DNA of 63,853 nucleotides, taken from the NCBI GenBank assembly GCA_030267965.1, contig BRYA01000159.1:6951-70803 (forward strand), written 5' to 3'. How positions within the stretch are numbered: the first letter of the stretch is position 1; the number at the start of each line of letters is the position of its first letter. The stretch comes from Triparma columacea. Lineage: Eukaryota > Sar > Bolidophyceae > Parmales > Triparmaceae. The notes beneath the pieces are model-generated. The model was not told the origin of the DNA. It saw only the letters and a program-made list of their open reading frames with translations, and made no database searches. Shown here piece by piece: positions 34,274 through 46,121 of this stretch. A program made the position numbers and the translations under genes.

Positions 34274-34897
34274 GTGTGTGTATGTGCGTGTGTGTGCGTG
34301 TGTATGTGTGTATTATTGTTCGTAGAGTGTCCTTGTGTGTCTTAAAGTGTCGTTCTGTGTCTTTAAATGTGGTTTGATGAGAGTCTGCGGAATGGACTCT
34401 CTTGTGGAATGTTGATATTATATGGTTTATGTGGTTATATTTGCTCACTTGTAAATGTTTTCGTTTTTCAATTGCATCATCTTTCTTCTCCTGTTCATTT
34501 CCAGGTAAGAACATGTTAAATTCAGGAATATAGGAATCAAAGGTCACAAATCCAAAACAATGTCCGGAAAAGGAGAAAGGAGCAAAAGAGAAAAAGGGAG
34601 ACTGCATGATTTGGGCATTATTTGCCAACCAAACTGTATTAAAGCCTATAGTAATACTATTTACAACATTGAAACGCTTCACAATACCAACAACAATACT
34701 ACTACCTACACCATATCCAAACACATTGTAGATTGAGCTCAAATTTGGTCCCCCAAAACTACACGCCCAAATCCCTAACTTTCAATCTCCTCCTCTCCAT
34801 CTAAACATTCACGCCATACCCTAGCTCAAGCGCTGTTGGGACTTCTTCTTTCATCCTTCCAAAATCCTTCCCAAATCCTTCCCAAATCCTTCCCAAA
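34274..34897. other. Divergent intergenic region with GT microsatellite
   Basis: A (TG)n-rich microsatellite spans about 34272-34315. A possible missing first exon of the minus-strand gene could lie here. A repeated CCCAAATCCTTC motif (34862-34893) precedes the LRR gene start. Confidence 0.5.
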
Positions 34898-35800
34898 ATG
34901 CCCAAATCAGCAGTATACTCTGGCAAAGAGAGATTCTTAGAAGATCGTGAACTCACAGAAGTGACTTTTGCACAAGGAGTGACGTCGATTGGGGATGATG
35001 CATTCTTGGGATGCTCCTCCCTCACAGCCATCACAATCCCGGAGGGAGTGACGACAATTGGCAATGGCGCCTTCAGGGGATGCTCCTCCCTCACGGCCAT
35101 CACCATCCCGGACGGAGTGACGACGATTGGCGATTATGCCTTCCAGGAATGCTCCTCCCTCACGGCCATCACCATCCCGGACTCAGTGACAACGATTCGC
35201 ATTAGCGCCTTCAGAGAATGCACCTCCCTCACGGCCATCACCATCCCGGACGGAGTGACGGCGATTAGCTATCGCGCCTTCTGGGGATGCTCCTCCCTCG
35301 CAGCCATCACAATCCCGGACGGAGTGACGATGATTGGCAGGAGCGCCTTCAGGAAATGCTCCTCCCTCACAGCCATCACGATCCCGGACGGAGTGACGTC
35401 GATTGACAATTGCGCCTTCGACCAATGCTCCTCCCTCGCAGCCATCACAATCCCGGCCTCGGTGACGTCGATTGGCTGGTACGCCTTCGACGGATGCACC
35501 GCCCTGACGAGACTCAGTTTATCTCCTGCCGTCTACATCAGTGAAAACTGCTTCTCAAACTGCACTGCCCTAATCTCTGCCGCTGCCTCACAAAATATGC
35601 CTACTGTCTCGGACCTCCTCCATTCTAGATGGCACGGTATACTTGAACGCGTCACCGTTCTGTCCTGCCTCAAGGCACTCTTTACAGTCCAAAAAAAGAG
35701 GAAGCGACTGGACGGAGGTGAAGCGCAAACACTTGGGGTAACTGCGACACGCAAGAGGCTCCCGAAAGTTATGTGGAGAGTTATTCTGGAATTTCTGTAA
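34898..35800 (+). CDS. BspA-like leucine-rich-repeat protein
   Basis: A single exon of 300 residues. From residue 18 to about 210 there are eight to nine copies of a 23-residue repeat of the type L-T-A-I-T-I-P-D-G-V-T-T-I-G-D-x-A-F-x-x-C-S-S. This is the LRR_5/BspA consensus of surface or protein-interaction proteins. The DNA repeats with a 69-bp period, so the array can grow or shrink by slippage. A unique C-terminal part of about 80 residues contains KKRKR and RKRLPKVMW and could carry a nuclear signal. There is no signal peptide. Large families of such genes occur in several protist lineages, and the partners here are unknown. Confidence 0.85.
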   Translation: MPKSAVYSGKERFLEDRELTEVTFAQGVTSIGDDAFLGCSSLTAITIPEGVTTIGNGAFRGCSSLTAITIPDGVTTIGDYAFQECSSLTAITIPDSVTTIRISAFRECTSLTAITIPDGVTAISYRAFWGCSSLAAITIPDGVTMIGRSAFRKCSSLTAITIPDGVTSIDNCAFDQCSSLAAITIPASVTSIGWYAFDGCTALTRLSLSPAVYISENCFSNCTALISAAASQNMPTVSDLLHSRWHGILERVTVLSCLKALFTVQKKRKRLDGGEAQTLGVTATRKRLPKVMWRVILEFL

Positions 35801-36238
35801 CTCTAAAATCAATGTTGAACAATGCAGGCAAGAAAAGTGTCAATAGTTAGTTGTTTGCCATAGTTTCGTTGTTTCTCATTCCCTTCCTTTTTCCTCCATT
35901 TTCCCTCGTTTTTTCTTCCTCGTTTTCCTCATTTCGTTTCAATTTCAAGAACCACCCTTGAGCAGTTAACTGATTTGAGTAAGCAGCAGCTTGGTTGCTT
36001 CGCTCCGTCCTGTTACATGCACACTGGTGAGCGTAGACGACTGCGGGGGGGAGGTGCCGTGCAACGAGGTGTGCGAAATGCACTGCGGGTGAAACGGGGA
36101 GAATGTGTATTTGCTAAAGAAATTGTGAAGAGAAATTTTCCTTCTTGAAAAGAGCTAAAGACTATCCAAGCCCATCCGTTCGGGGTGTAAAAGGAATTGA
36201 GAATTTGTTCTTTGAATTGTAGCACATCTTGACGGGCT
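35801..36238. other. Convergent 3' region, no gene seen
   Basis: It lies between the stop of the LRR gene and the stop of the receptor-like gene. Minus-strand short frames have no support. It probably holds both polyadenylation regions. Confidence 0.5.
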
Positions 36239-39200
36239 TTATTTCTTCATTACATGGTCATCCCTGGCTTCAACCTTTGACGCTGGGGACTTTTGCTGCG
36301 ATTTAGGTGGTGGTGGTCCTGGAATGGGGTCTTCGTACTGCTGTTGCCCAACCACCCTTGCGTTCACCGATGATGGGGACTTTTGCTGCGACTTAGGTGG
36401 TGGTGGTCCTGGAATGGGGTCTTCGTACTGCTGTTGCCTTACCACCCTTGTGTCAACCGGTTTGTTCTTCAGCTGCCTCTCATAAGATCTTCTCAGCATA
36501 GGGTTGTCGCTCGAGAACTTGCTCCCTCTCCTCTTCCCCAATTCGATCCCCTGCCCTGCCCCTTCGTTACTTCCTGACCTTGACCCGAGCGAACTTTGGA
36601 AAGCTCTTGCAGCCATTCCTCCGTTGCTAGTGCTAAGGTCGTTGAATGAGTACCACGCCCATGCAATGAACAGTACAATTATGAGCACCGTTGCGGCGAT
36701 CAAGACTGCACCCATTCCTAGGGCTTCATAGTTGTCCTCCACAAGCTTCTGCGACTTCATCAGGAACGCTGAGGTAAGTGTCAGCATAAGAAGCACGCCG
36801 GAAAGCACCGCAATCACGTTGTCCCTCAGCTCAGCAAAGGGCCTTGCCCAAGTCAGGAGGACAGTGTACAAGCTTGCCATCATCAAGCCACTGCTGATCT
36901 GCGTGAAGGAACCTGGATCAATGGTAGAAAGCAAACCAGTCATTGCGAGCCTCCTCACAGTCTCCAACACCTCCCACCACCAGAACTCCTTCTTGTAGGG
37001 CTCCCACAAGAACAATATCCCTCTGAGCTTCTCGTCGTTTATCCTATCTTCTCCCATCAACCTGTCCTTCATGCGGTAGAGGAGGACCCAGTACATTAAC
37101 GGAACCCCGACTGGGAAGATCCCTATCATCAAGTAGCCGTACGCCTGCCAAGCTCCCCTTCCCCCCGCTTTGCAATCAATGCTCAAGTCGCTTCTGAGGC
37201 GAGAGTTACCAGTGTCGAAATCATCGCAAGGAAACATACCAAAGACAGTCGTTGTTATGGTGGGAAGGGTGAGGTACGTGATGGCGATAGCAGCGGTGTA
37301 CAGCTTGGGCCTCTTCTTAAAGAACGCCAGGAGGGAAAGTGTCGTGATCGCCATGACGACAGACATGGTCAGAGCCACGGACTTGGCGTAGAAGTTGAAG
37401 CCTCCCCCTGCGAAGCAGCCCATGGGGACGAGCGTGAACATGTTAAAGTTGAGGAACTGTGATGCTGTCACCACCTCTTTGAAGTTCTCAGGGAGAGACA
37501 CTTGCGGAACGACGTTGGGAAGGGATGCTGTGATCTGGCCGGAGGCAAACAAAATCTTCACCCCATTCTTACACCTCTTCCAAACCTCCTTCCCCCTTCG
37601 TCCTCTACTCAGCTTCTTTTTAAGGAGCATGTACCCGCCAAGCAGTATCAACGCAAACAGCACGAAAGCGAGGACGGTGAAAGCAAGATCGTTGTTGCTC
37701 TCGCTGCACTGCTTGCAAAGCTTAAAAGGGTCTAGGTTGTAGTCGTCCTTGCAGAGGGCGCAATAAGGGCCGGTGTGTCCATCACGGCACATGGTCTCAG
37801 TGTCGTTGCCGCCAGCGCAGGCTTCTGGGGTGATGCAGGGGCGGACATCGTCCGACTTTGAGCTGGTTCTCCAAAAACCTTCCTCGAGGGTCAAGGAAGC
37901 GAGCGTCATGCCAGAGAGATCCTCCCTCATTCCCTCCTCAATTGGAACGCAGGAGCCCTCCCCGTCGTCGTAAGTACGGGAGGGACAGATACAGGAAGAT
38001 GAAGAGGTTGAACCAGGCTTCTCAGTGATGGACCCCTTGAGAGTGTCCTCGCAACGAGAGCAGCTGGTGACGCCGATCAATGACTTCCATTTCCCCTTCT
38101 CGCAGGGTTCGCAGGAGGTACCCATGAGGGTCTCCCCGGCCTTGCAGGTACATGAGTTGTCATCGCCTATTCTGGAGAAGGACGGCATGCAGTCGCAAGA
38201 AGACAGCGAGAATTCATTGAACTCCTCATATTGAGGGCACTTCTCACAGTAGCCAGCACCAGGGTTAGAGAACTCGCCAACATTCTCGCACGGAGTGCAG
38301 CCTTCTCTATTAGCTGCGCCTGAAAGAGTGAAGGTGTTTTTGGGGCAAAGACCGCACGCATTGGCCGCCTCGTCAAAGTACTTGCCTGTTGAACAAAGCT
38401 CGCAAGCGGAAGAGCCAGGAGGCGAATGACCGCCAGGAGGGCACTGCGTACACGTGTCGTTGGCTCCGATAGAAAAGGTATTCTTGGCGCAGATGGTGAG
38501 GGAGGTGCGGTCGGAGGAGGGTTTATAGCCTGCTGGGGCAGTCTGGCAGAAGCTGAGAAGAGCAAAGCAAGAGATGAGTGACAAAGTTAGCGTTTGTGAG
38601 CAGGAGTAATTGATTCGTGCACATGCTCACCTAGCGAGGTTTTTATTTGAGTATTCACCGTCTGCTGTACATTCAGTGCACTCAGTCTCTGTCCCTCCAA
38701 TCGATGCTGTCCCCGCTAGGCAGTCTCCGCACTGTGTCGCTGACGTTGGAGTGCAGGCGGTGATCATATATTTACCGGTGGCACAGGTGGCGCAGGTAGA
38801 GCAACCGGCTGCTGCTATGCCGCTGGTTTCCCCTTCGCCGCAATCTAAGCACTCGTCGGCTCCGCCAGTGGAGTATTTTCCTGCTGGGCAAAGTTCCTCT
38901 CCCTTGCGGTCCGCCGTCGGCTTGTAGCCGGCCTTGGCTGTCAAGCAAAAGCTGGCATTGTCAGAGATAGAGTACTTGCCGTCCACGTTGCATGGAGTGC
39001 ATTCCGTCACTGCACCTCCAATTGACGCTGTCCCTGCTAGGCAGTCTCCGCACAGAGTCTCGGTTGTAGGAGTGCAGGCATTGATCATATATCTGCCGGT
39101 AGCACAAGTAGCGCAGGTAGAGCAGCCGGCTGCTCCCGCGCTGCTGGTTTCGCCTTCGCCGCACTCTAGACACTCGTCGGCTCCGCCAGTGGAGTACTTT

Positions 39201-42200
39201 CCTGCTAGGCATTGCTCCTCTCCCTTGCGGTCTTCCGTCGGCTTGTGTCCGGCGTTTGCAGTTTGGCAGGAAAAGGCCCCAGTTTTGTCGCTAAATTGAC
39301 CATCTCCATCACAATTTTGACAATGTTCACCATCATTTGAATAAGAGGGAGGGGGGCACGGGAGGCAAGAAGTGGTGCCAATATTAGCGACATAGCCTGT
39401 GACTGAGCCAAGTTCACAAGCCTTGCAGCCAGCTGATCCGGGTGTGTCGCTATACTTGCCAATAGGGCACGCGGTGCAACTCGTCTTGCCCCCAATAGAG
39501 TACCTGCCTGTCCGGCACGCGCCAATCCCGGTGTGGTCGGTATTTGGCACGAAACCGGCGGGGGCTGATTTGCAGAAGGAAGCTCCGGAAGTGTCACTAT
39601 ACTCTCCCTCTCCTGAGCAGGCAGAGCAAGAAATAGCAGCAAATTCTGCATACTCTCCCTTCTCGCACTCAACACAAGCATCGCTAGCTGTGATGGTTCC
39701 TGGTGGGCAAGGAGCACATCCTGTGGCAGCAACCATGTTGTCTGTTCCAGTAGGGCATACAGCGCACTCATTCTTCCCCCCAATGCTGTACTTTCCGATC
39801 TCGCACTCCTTGCAGCTGTGGGAAGCGAGGTCGGCGAAGAAGCCCGGGCCACAGTATGTGCAGGTGTCACTTCCAGCCTTGGAGACGAAGCCCTCAGTGT
39901 GCTCGCAAGTAGTGCACGATGTATTGCCAGGGTTGCTGAATTTTCCGTCTTCGCAGGAATCGCAGCGGGCGCCGGCGTCGTCAACAACGAGCTTCTCTCC
40001 ACCAGCGCATTTGTCGCAGCCAAAGGAACCTTCAACTAGATTGTAGGTTCCAGTGTCGCAAGTCTTGCAGGTCTGTGGTGAGTGGAGGGGGGGGGGTGAG
40101 CTCTAAGCTATGAACACGTGAGTCTAGCAGTCCTTACTCTCCCTTCATTCTCACCTCGCTTTTCGGCTCATTTGCGTATTCACCGATGGGACACTTCGCA
40201 CAAGCCGAGGACATGGTAGAAGAGGCGAACCATCCTGGGGGGCAGTCAGTGCAATCAGTAGCCATGGAGGGGGAGTAGGTTCCCTTGGCGCAGATTTCAC
40301 ACTCTGAAAGACCTGGGGAAGGACCGTATTTTCCAGGGTCGCAGTTCATGCAGTCATATTGCGAGAAGGAACCAGGAGTGGGGAGGTACTTGCCTTCGGA
40401 GCAGTCAGTGCAGGTGACTGTGGAGGTGGACTCGGCGTAAGTTCCGGTAGGGCAGTTTGTGCAAGTGCCGGATCGGGTGGTGCTGTAGGTGCCTGCATAT
40501 GATTGAGTTAGATTGTGGTCAAAGGAAGGATGGAGAGAAGCGGGGAGCTTACCTTGGGGGCAATCAGAACAAGTGCCAGAACCAGCAGATGAGAACTTTC
40601 CTGCAACACACTCTTCGCAGTCAGAGATTGATGTGCCGGCGGTTGGGTTTGAGAAGCCAGCGTCGCAGCTGTAGAAGATACAGTTGAAAGAGTATAAGGA
40701 GCCATCAACAGCACCAGCAAAGTCCAGAGCGGATCCTATGCAAGGAGGCAGGAATAGGAATTGGTGCAGCGGTAACGTAATGTGAGTTGTGGGGTTAGGA
40801 ATGGTTCACAGACTACACAATCCTCATTCTCATCTTACCTTGGATTGGAGTGTTGGAGGAGTAGGGAGAAGGGCACGTATTGTGGATGGTGATGGTTCCA
40901 GAATGCCTGTTAATTTCATCACCATTTCCTGAGTCTGCTGTGTTTCCAATGAAGCTTGTTCCGTAGGCATTGACACTAGTTCCACTACTCTCAACAAAAA
41001 TTGCTCCACCTCCATAACTACTACTTGTAGCTCTATTTTTGGAGAAGATACAGAGCTTCAAGTCCACTATGGCACCACTCCAAATGTTAACCCCTCCACC
41101 AACATTAGCATACCCCTTGTCGAAGGTGAGAGCTCGGAGAATAAGTTTAGTACCAACAGAATTCCCAGTTCCCTCCACCGTCATCCCTCTTCTTGCATTC
41201 TCTCCGTCCAACACACAGCTTGCGTTGTCCTCAACACACTTGACCTCTCCATTCAAGTCAAATAACTCCAGCATCTCAGTAATTGAACAAGTCCCGTCTG
41301 AGCATTTATATGACCCAACAGCTACAATCACAGTGTCACCATTCGCCATCTTGGAGTTGCCATTCCGATAAAGCGTGTTGAACAGCCCGTTCATATCGAC
41401 CACATTCACCCCACTCACTCCTGCTATGAGCAAGAAAAGGAAGAAAGCTAGGTTGAATCCCCTAATTTTTGCTATCCCTTTGAAATGAGAGCCCAATTTT
41501 GAGTTCCTCATGCTGCTCCTCTTTTCTCCTCTTCTTCCCCACCTACCCTGCACCTTGCCGTGCCTTCTTTTGCTCTTCCCTTTCAATCCTCCTTCCTGGA
41601 AGAACTTCGCCGCAATCATGAACAAAATCGCAGCGAAAAGGGTTTCCAGAGTGAGACAGAGGCAAATCGTCATCGTCTCCACCCATGAATTCCCCAAATC
41701 CTTGCTTGAATCGACTGCGCGCCTTGAATCGACGTTGGAGATTGTCTTCTTGTCGAAAAAGAAAGCGCACTCCGCGCCGCGCAAAATGAAGTAGAAATTG
41801 CTGTCCAACCCAACATTGAATGAGACGACAATTGGCGCCCCACCTTCACCGGATGTGAACGTGGAATTCTGCGGAGAAGTGGGACTCGGGGAGGCTGCAA
41901 TTTGCGGAGGGAAGCGAGACGGGCCCGTTAGCTACAGTCGGTGCATCATGGTCCCCTTCTCCCCTCAATAATCAAAGCGCCCTGGCTCCTCACCTTGACC
42001 TGTTGTGCACTCCACTCTAATCGTAGCGGTTGTCGCCGGCTGGTCGGCGAACGGAGTCGTGTTCAAAGAGGAGATGTTGGCGTTGCCGTCCAGATAGCAG
42101 CGTTGCTTGCTACTACGGTCGGTGTCTTGCATGATAGAGACGACAATCTGAGGAGAAACTAGGTCTGAGATGTCTGTGCTGGGGGAGAGGGGTGACGGGA

Positions 42201-43041
42201 CGGCTGCATGGAGCGGTTAGTTTAGTCAATAATCGTCGTAATATCTAACCGCTGCTTTCTCTCTTACTCACATTTCGTCACATTCCCGACATTGTTGACG
42301 ACGACGATGGGGGGGGGAGCTTGGGCTTGGAAACCGCTGGTCTTGATGGTCGTCTGCGCACCCTGGTTCGTCAGCAGCACAAGGTCGGGCCCCTCACCGC
42401 CGGCAGCTTCCAGGTTCTCGTCGTCGCCCTGGTCCGCGCTGGAGGGAAGGACAGTCTCCTCGTCGCCCTTGAACGAGGGGTCGGTTCTCACGAGAGCGGT
42501 AGGAAGTGCATGTATATCCAACAGCAAAGTAGTGACAATTGTGTCACCTTCGCCTCCGAGAGATGCTGCATGGTCTGGGTTGATCGGGGGGGATGGCGTG
42601 GCGACTACGATGGGTGATTAGGATTTATTTTTCACTACACTCCCCCAAATCCCCCCTCCACCGCCACCCACCCTCTCTCTCACCATATCCGTCTTTGCCG
42701 GCGCTTAGAACGACGATGAGGATGAGGGATATCAACTCGATCATCCACGTCCTCCCCCACACCCCGACCTTTTCACCAGAGGAGGCTTGTCTTTGGAGAT
42801 TAACCAAAGCTTTGACCTCAGGCATGATGCTGGGGTTCATGCCAGGTAGGTTCTCGTCGATAAACGGGGGTTGACGACCGTAAGCATGGCCGGAGACCCC
42901 GCCTTTGAAGAACTTTGAGCCATTGACATTGCAGCCATGGTCATGTTTTGGAGAATTTCCTGCCCCCTCGTGGGGACGAGGATGTAGGCCAATGATTGCT
43001 GAGTTACCTTGGGATCCGGTATCGGACAAGACTAGGCGCAT
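36239..43041 (-). CDS. Receptor-like protein: beta-helix, cysteine-rich repeats, seven membrane segments
   Basis: Eight exons in full phase agreement: 43041-42684, 42604-42272, 42203-41994, 41894-40839, 40735-40553, 40492-40155, 40072-38631 and 38552-36239, giving 2,077 residues. A hydrophobic span lies at about 100-118 (LISLILIVVLSAG), and others at about 375-400 and 445-462. A right-handed beta-helix part near 540-640 shows the GGAI and FxxN motifs of polymorphic outer-membrane-type repeats (GGGAIFVE, FIGNTA). Residues 650-1590 contain dozens of TNFR/ephrin-receptor-like cysteine repeats (C-x-x-C-x-x-G-x-Y). Seven membrane segments follow (about 1598-1960), then a proline-rich cytoplasmic tail with a duplicated 30-residue unit. 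This architecture is known from protist surface receptors; the ligand is unknown. The ATG at 41511 (MRNSKLGSHFKG, followed by a signal-like segment) could instead start a separate, shorter gene. Confidence 0.8.
36285..36464. repeat. 90-bp tandem duplication in the receptor's cytoplasmic tail
   Basis: Two copies of a 90-bp unit encode 30 residues with the core QQQYEDPIPGPPPPKSQQKS. The PPPP and Y-containing motifs could recruit SH3- or WW-type partners. Confidence 0.9.
38640..39226. repeat. Internal duplication of about 290 bp in the cysteine-rich region
   Basis: Two adjacent blocks encode nearly the same cysteine-rich module of about 97 residues (GKYSTGGADECL, CSTCATCATG, CGDCLAGTASIGG). This indicates recent module duplication. 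Confidence 0.85.
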
Positions 43042-43398
43042 CAACTTCTTCTGGAATCACGCAATAGAAGGACGAATGAGGGATTTTTGCAGAATACAAG
43101 TAAATACTTGCGAACTCAGAGACTCAGAGCAAAGTTGGAAAGAAAAACAGATCAGATCCCTCCCTCCAAATCCTCAAGTCCTTTCACTTCTTGCACGCTA
43201 ACGTCTTATCTCTCCCACAATCTCTAAAGTACACCTCGTAGGGTAGATTTAAGGCGAAATAAAGCCATTTGAAGTGTTTTGAAAGCCAAAAAGGCCTTAC
43301 CAAAGCTCTCCCACACCCGACAAAGCAATCCACTCAGAAGCTATTAACTCCCTTTACGTACACATTCTACACACATTCTCCACACACTTACAAACATC
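43042..43398. other. Divergent promoter region
   Basis: It lies between the starts of the receptor-like gene and the flavoprotein gene. A repeated ACACATTCTC motif occurs at 43368-43383. Otherwise no feature seen. Confidence 0.5.
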
Positions 43399-44983
43399 AT
43401 GATAAACATTAACAGAATCCAATCCTCAATACTCCTAATTACGCTATATAGCCTATCTATCAATACACAATATGTCACGAGCTTTTATCTCCCTCTTTAT
43501 CTTCCTTCTCATTCAACACAATCTCCATTATCTCCATCATTATCACCATCATCACCATCATCTCAATATAATCTAAACCACAAACAAACACAACACCACA
43601 AACATACCCCACAAAACCTCCACAGCATCCCCCCCACCTCACCCCCCGCCTACGAGCCCATGGCAGTATCCCTTGATTCCCCTCTCATATCCCATACCCT
43701 CTCCTCCCGTTTGAACCCTCCCAGGTCAGTTGGTGTAGCTGGTGCTGTCGTGACGGCCCTGGCAAGGACTGTGTTCAAGGTCGCACTCGTCTACCTTGCT
43801 TACCTTACCATTTCCGAGTTCGGTGGTTGGGTTAAGGAAGGTGGTGATACGGACCCTAGTGATGATAGGTCCGACTCCACCGGTATCTTCGGTGTCGTCG
43901 GTCGTACCTCGTACCTCCGTCTTAAGGTCTGGTCCCGCTCCTTCCTCTCCCTCCTATCAACACCCTTCAAATCAGTCATCCCTGAGGTGAACCATTACTG
44001 GAGGTTGTCCTGGGGGGTTCTTGCTAAGTACAGGGACAGGTACAGGTACCTGAACAGGGACCGCGGGACTCCACTATCCATCCAAGGTGACGACTGGGGT
44101 GTAGCTACCCTTCAAAGCAAGCAGTCTATCGGCGGGGACGGTGGTAGGTACGTTAAGTACACGTTTGGGCTACCGCAGGGTAAGACGCTCCCGGTAGGGA
44201 TGGCTCAGCAGGTTAAGGTGTGCTGCCTTGACGGTGGGGATAACGTGGTTAAAGGTAATTTCTACCCGTCCTCACCTCGTCACACAAAGGGGCACTTTGA
44301 AATCGTTGGCACTAAAGGTACCCCGGAAGATGGGGGAGTGTGGGGGAAGGAGAAAGCGGACTTGGATAGGACCATGTGGGAAGAGATTGACGTGGGGGAC
44401 GAAGTCGCGATTAAGCCAGGGAAATCTACACTTGAGTATAGGGGAGAGGTGAGACCTGGTGAAGGCAACTACGAACTCTTTCTCTCTCTCTCGCTCTCTC
44501 TCGGACACGCCAACTATTTCAAAGCTTTGCTCACACCCTCACCCCCCCCCCACCCCTCTCTAACTTTCTCCCAACCCCCCCCAGGCCCTCCCCGTTACAG
44601 ACATAGTATACATCTGCAACGGCCTCGGCGTAATCCCCATGATCGGTCAGTTGACCGAGGTCCTAAACTCCCCCTCCTCCTCCGTCTCCACCTGCACCGT
44701 AGTCTGGGTAAACGAGCGCTCCTCCGAGTTCTACGGCCCCGCCTACAAGGAGCTGGAGGACGAGTTCTACAAGCACAACAGGAAACTCGACGTGTCCTGC
44801 TGCCTCGAGAGGGACGTGTACGGGGGGAGCTTGGGGGAGAACGAGGAGGTCGAGAAGAGCACGCCGGAGTACGGGGAAGGGACGATGGCGGTGGTGGCGG
44901 GACCGGACTACTTTGTTAAGAAGGTTAATCTGTATCTGCAACAAAGAGGATACCCGGCTAACTGTATATGCGCACTTGGGTGA
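43399..44983 (+). CDS. Cytochrome-b5-reductase-like FAD/NAD(P)H oxidoreductase
   Basis: Two exons, 43399-44448 and 44585-44983, joined in phase 0, give 482 residues. The N-terminus has a signal-like segment (ILLITLYSLSINTQYVTSFY), with S-F near the cleavage site that may be an ASAF-type plastid signal. A Ser/His/Gln-rich stretch and a hydrophobic helix (VALVYLAYLTISEF) follow. The FAD-binding barrel begins near residue 255 (YTFGLPQGKTLPVGMAQQVK). The usual R-x-Y-x-x is replaced by GNFYPSS, so flavin contact may differ. The second exon holds the nucleotide-binding half: DIVYICNGLGVIPMIGQL, VVWVNERS, VVAGPDYFV and the terminal GYPANCICALG. This order matches cytochrome b5 reductase and ferredoxin-NADP reductase relatives. 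It probably moves electrons from NAD(P)H to a one-electron carrier; the site is inferred. Confidence 0.75.
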
Positions 44984-45114
44984 AAAGGGGGGGGAGGGGG
45001 GGGGGGAAGAGGAAGGAAGGGAAAGGGAAAGACATGAAAGGGGAAAGGGGGGGGGGGGTAGATTTAAGAAGATACAACAAGAGGGTTCAAAAACAAATAT
45101 TTTGGGGGGGGGAC

Positions 45115-45968
45115 TTATAGCTCGCCTTCTAACACATCGTCTAAGCCTACTTTCAAACCGAGTAACTCCAACTGGTCCGGTCGTAGGGGGTTAGTCAGGG
45201 GTTTTGGGGTTTTCGATTTTGTAGTTAACACACACCCCTGTTCAAAAAAACCATACACGCACAACACATACACTCTCCCCCCCACCCCCCACCCCTAAAC
45301 CCCGCTCCTTGCCCTCCCTCTTACCTCCTCCTCCGTAATTTTAGGGTTGTTGACAGCCTCCTGGTAAGAGGTTAGGAATATCTCCTCCCTCATATCCCAC
45401 TCGTTGTTATCATAAACGTTACCAGAAGAATCGTGTTCCCCTCTCGCTATAACATACGCCATGAAATCACAGCAGGGTGGGGGGTTTTGATCCGAGGATG
45501 AGGAGGAGGAAGAAGAAGAAGGAATGGGGGAGGGGGAGCAAGAGGATACACAAAGAGAGAAGAAGGATGATATTGTAGAGGGGTCCTGGAATTCGGAATG
45601 CTCGCGCATGAAGTCCTGAGGAGGGAGGAAGCGGGGGGGGGGAATAGGGAACAAGAACAAAAGGAGATCCCGAAGCTAATAAGTAAGTTCGGAGTAGGTA
45701 ACAAGCTACGTTCGCGCCGGGGGAAAATGTTCTCCCCCCCCCCTCTCCCCCTCCCCCTCACCTCTAGGGTTGCGTTATTGTTCGATTCCCTGTCTAGCTT
45801 CTGGAACTCTACCCTAAGGTTATCCCAGTCCTCATCGTAGAGGAGGAAACGCAACCTATCAGTAAGCGACCATGTAGACCAGGAATTGTAGGCTGATACG
45901 TCAGAGGAGGTTAAGGCGGAGTGGGTGGAGGGGAGGAAAGGGAGGAGGAAGAGAAGGAGGTTTAACAT
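45115..45968 (-). CDS. Small secreted protein
   Basis: Three exons, 45968-45762, 45615-45325 and 45171-45115, all in phase 0, give 184 residues. The signal peptide MLNLLLFLLPFLPSTHSA is clear, with no Phe after the cleavage site, so plastid import is not indicated. The mature chain has WSLTDRLRFLLYDEDWDNLR, an acidic helical part, a serine run, two cysteines (PCC), and a conserved-looking YVIARGEHDSSGNVYDNNEW. The last exon adds LELLGLKVGLDDVLEGEL and was found by its TGACTAAC branch-like sequence and CCAG acceptor. No family recognised. Confidence 0.6.
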
Positions 45969-46121
45969 GGTTTCTGTTTATTGGCATCCTGGCAAGGGTG
46001 GAAAGGCAAAGAACCCCATGGATAAAAAGGTCAATTAAACAAAGGAGTTTCCTGAATGGAGGCATGAATTGCGCGCAAAAAGAAGACCAGTTTTTTATGT
46101 TTCAAAGTGACTTAGGGATTT

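Noticed and set aside
34209..34742. A 177-codon minus-strand frame
   Set aside because: Its second half is a translated GT microsatellite. A short first exon of the neighbouring gene could hide here, but I cannot define it.
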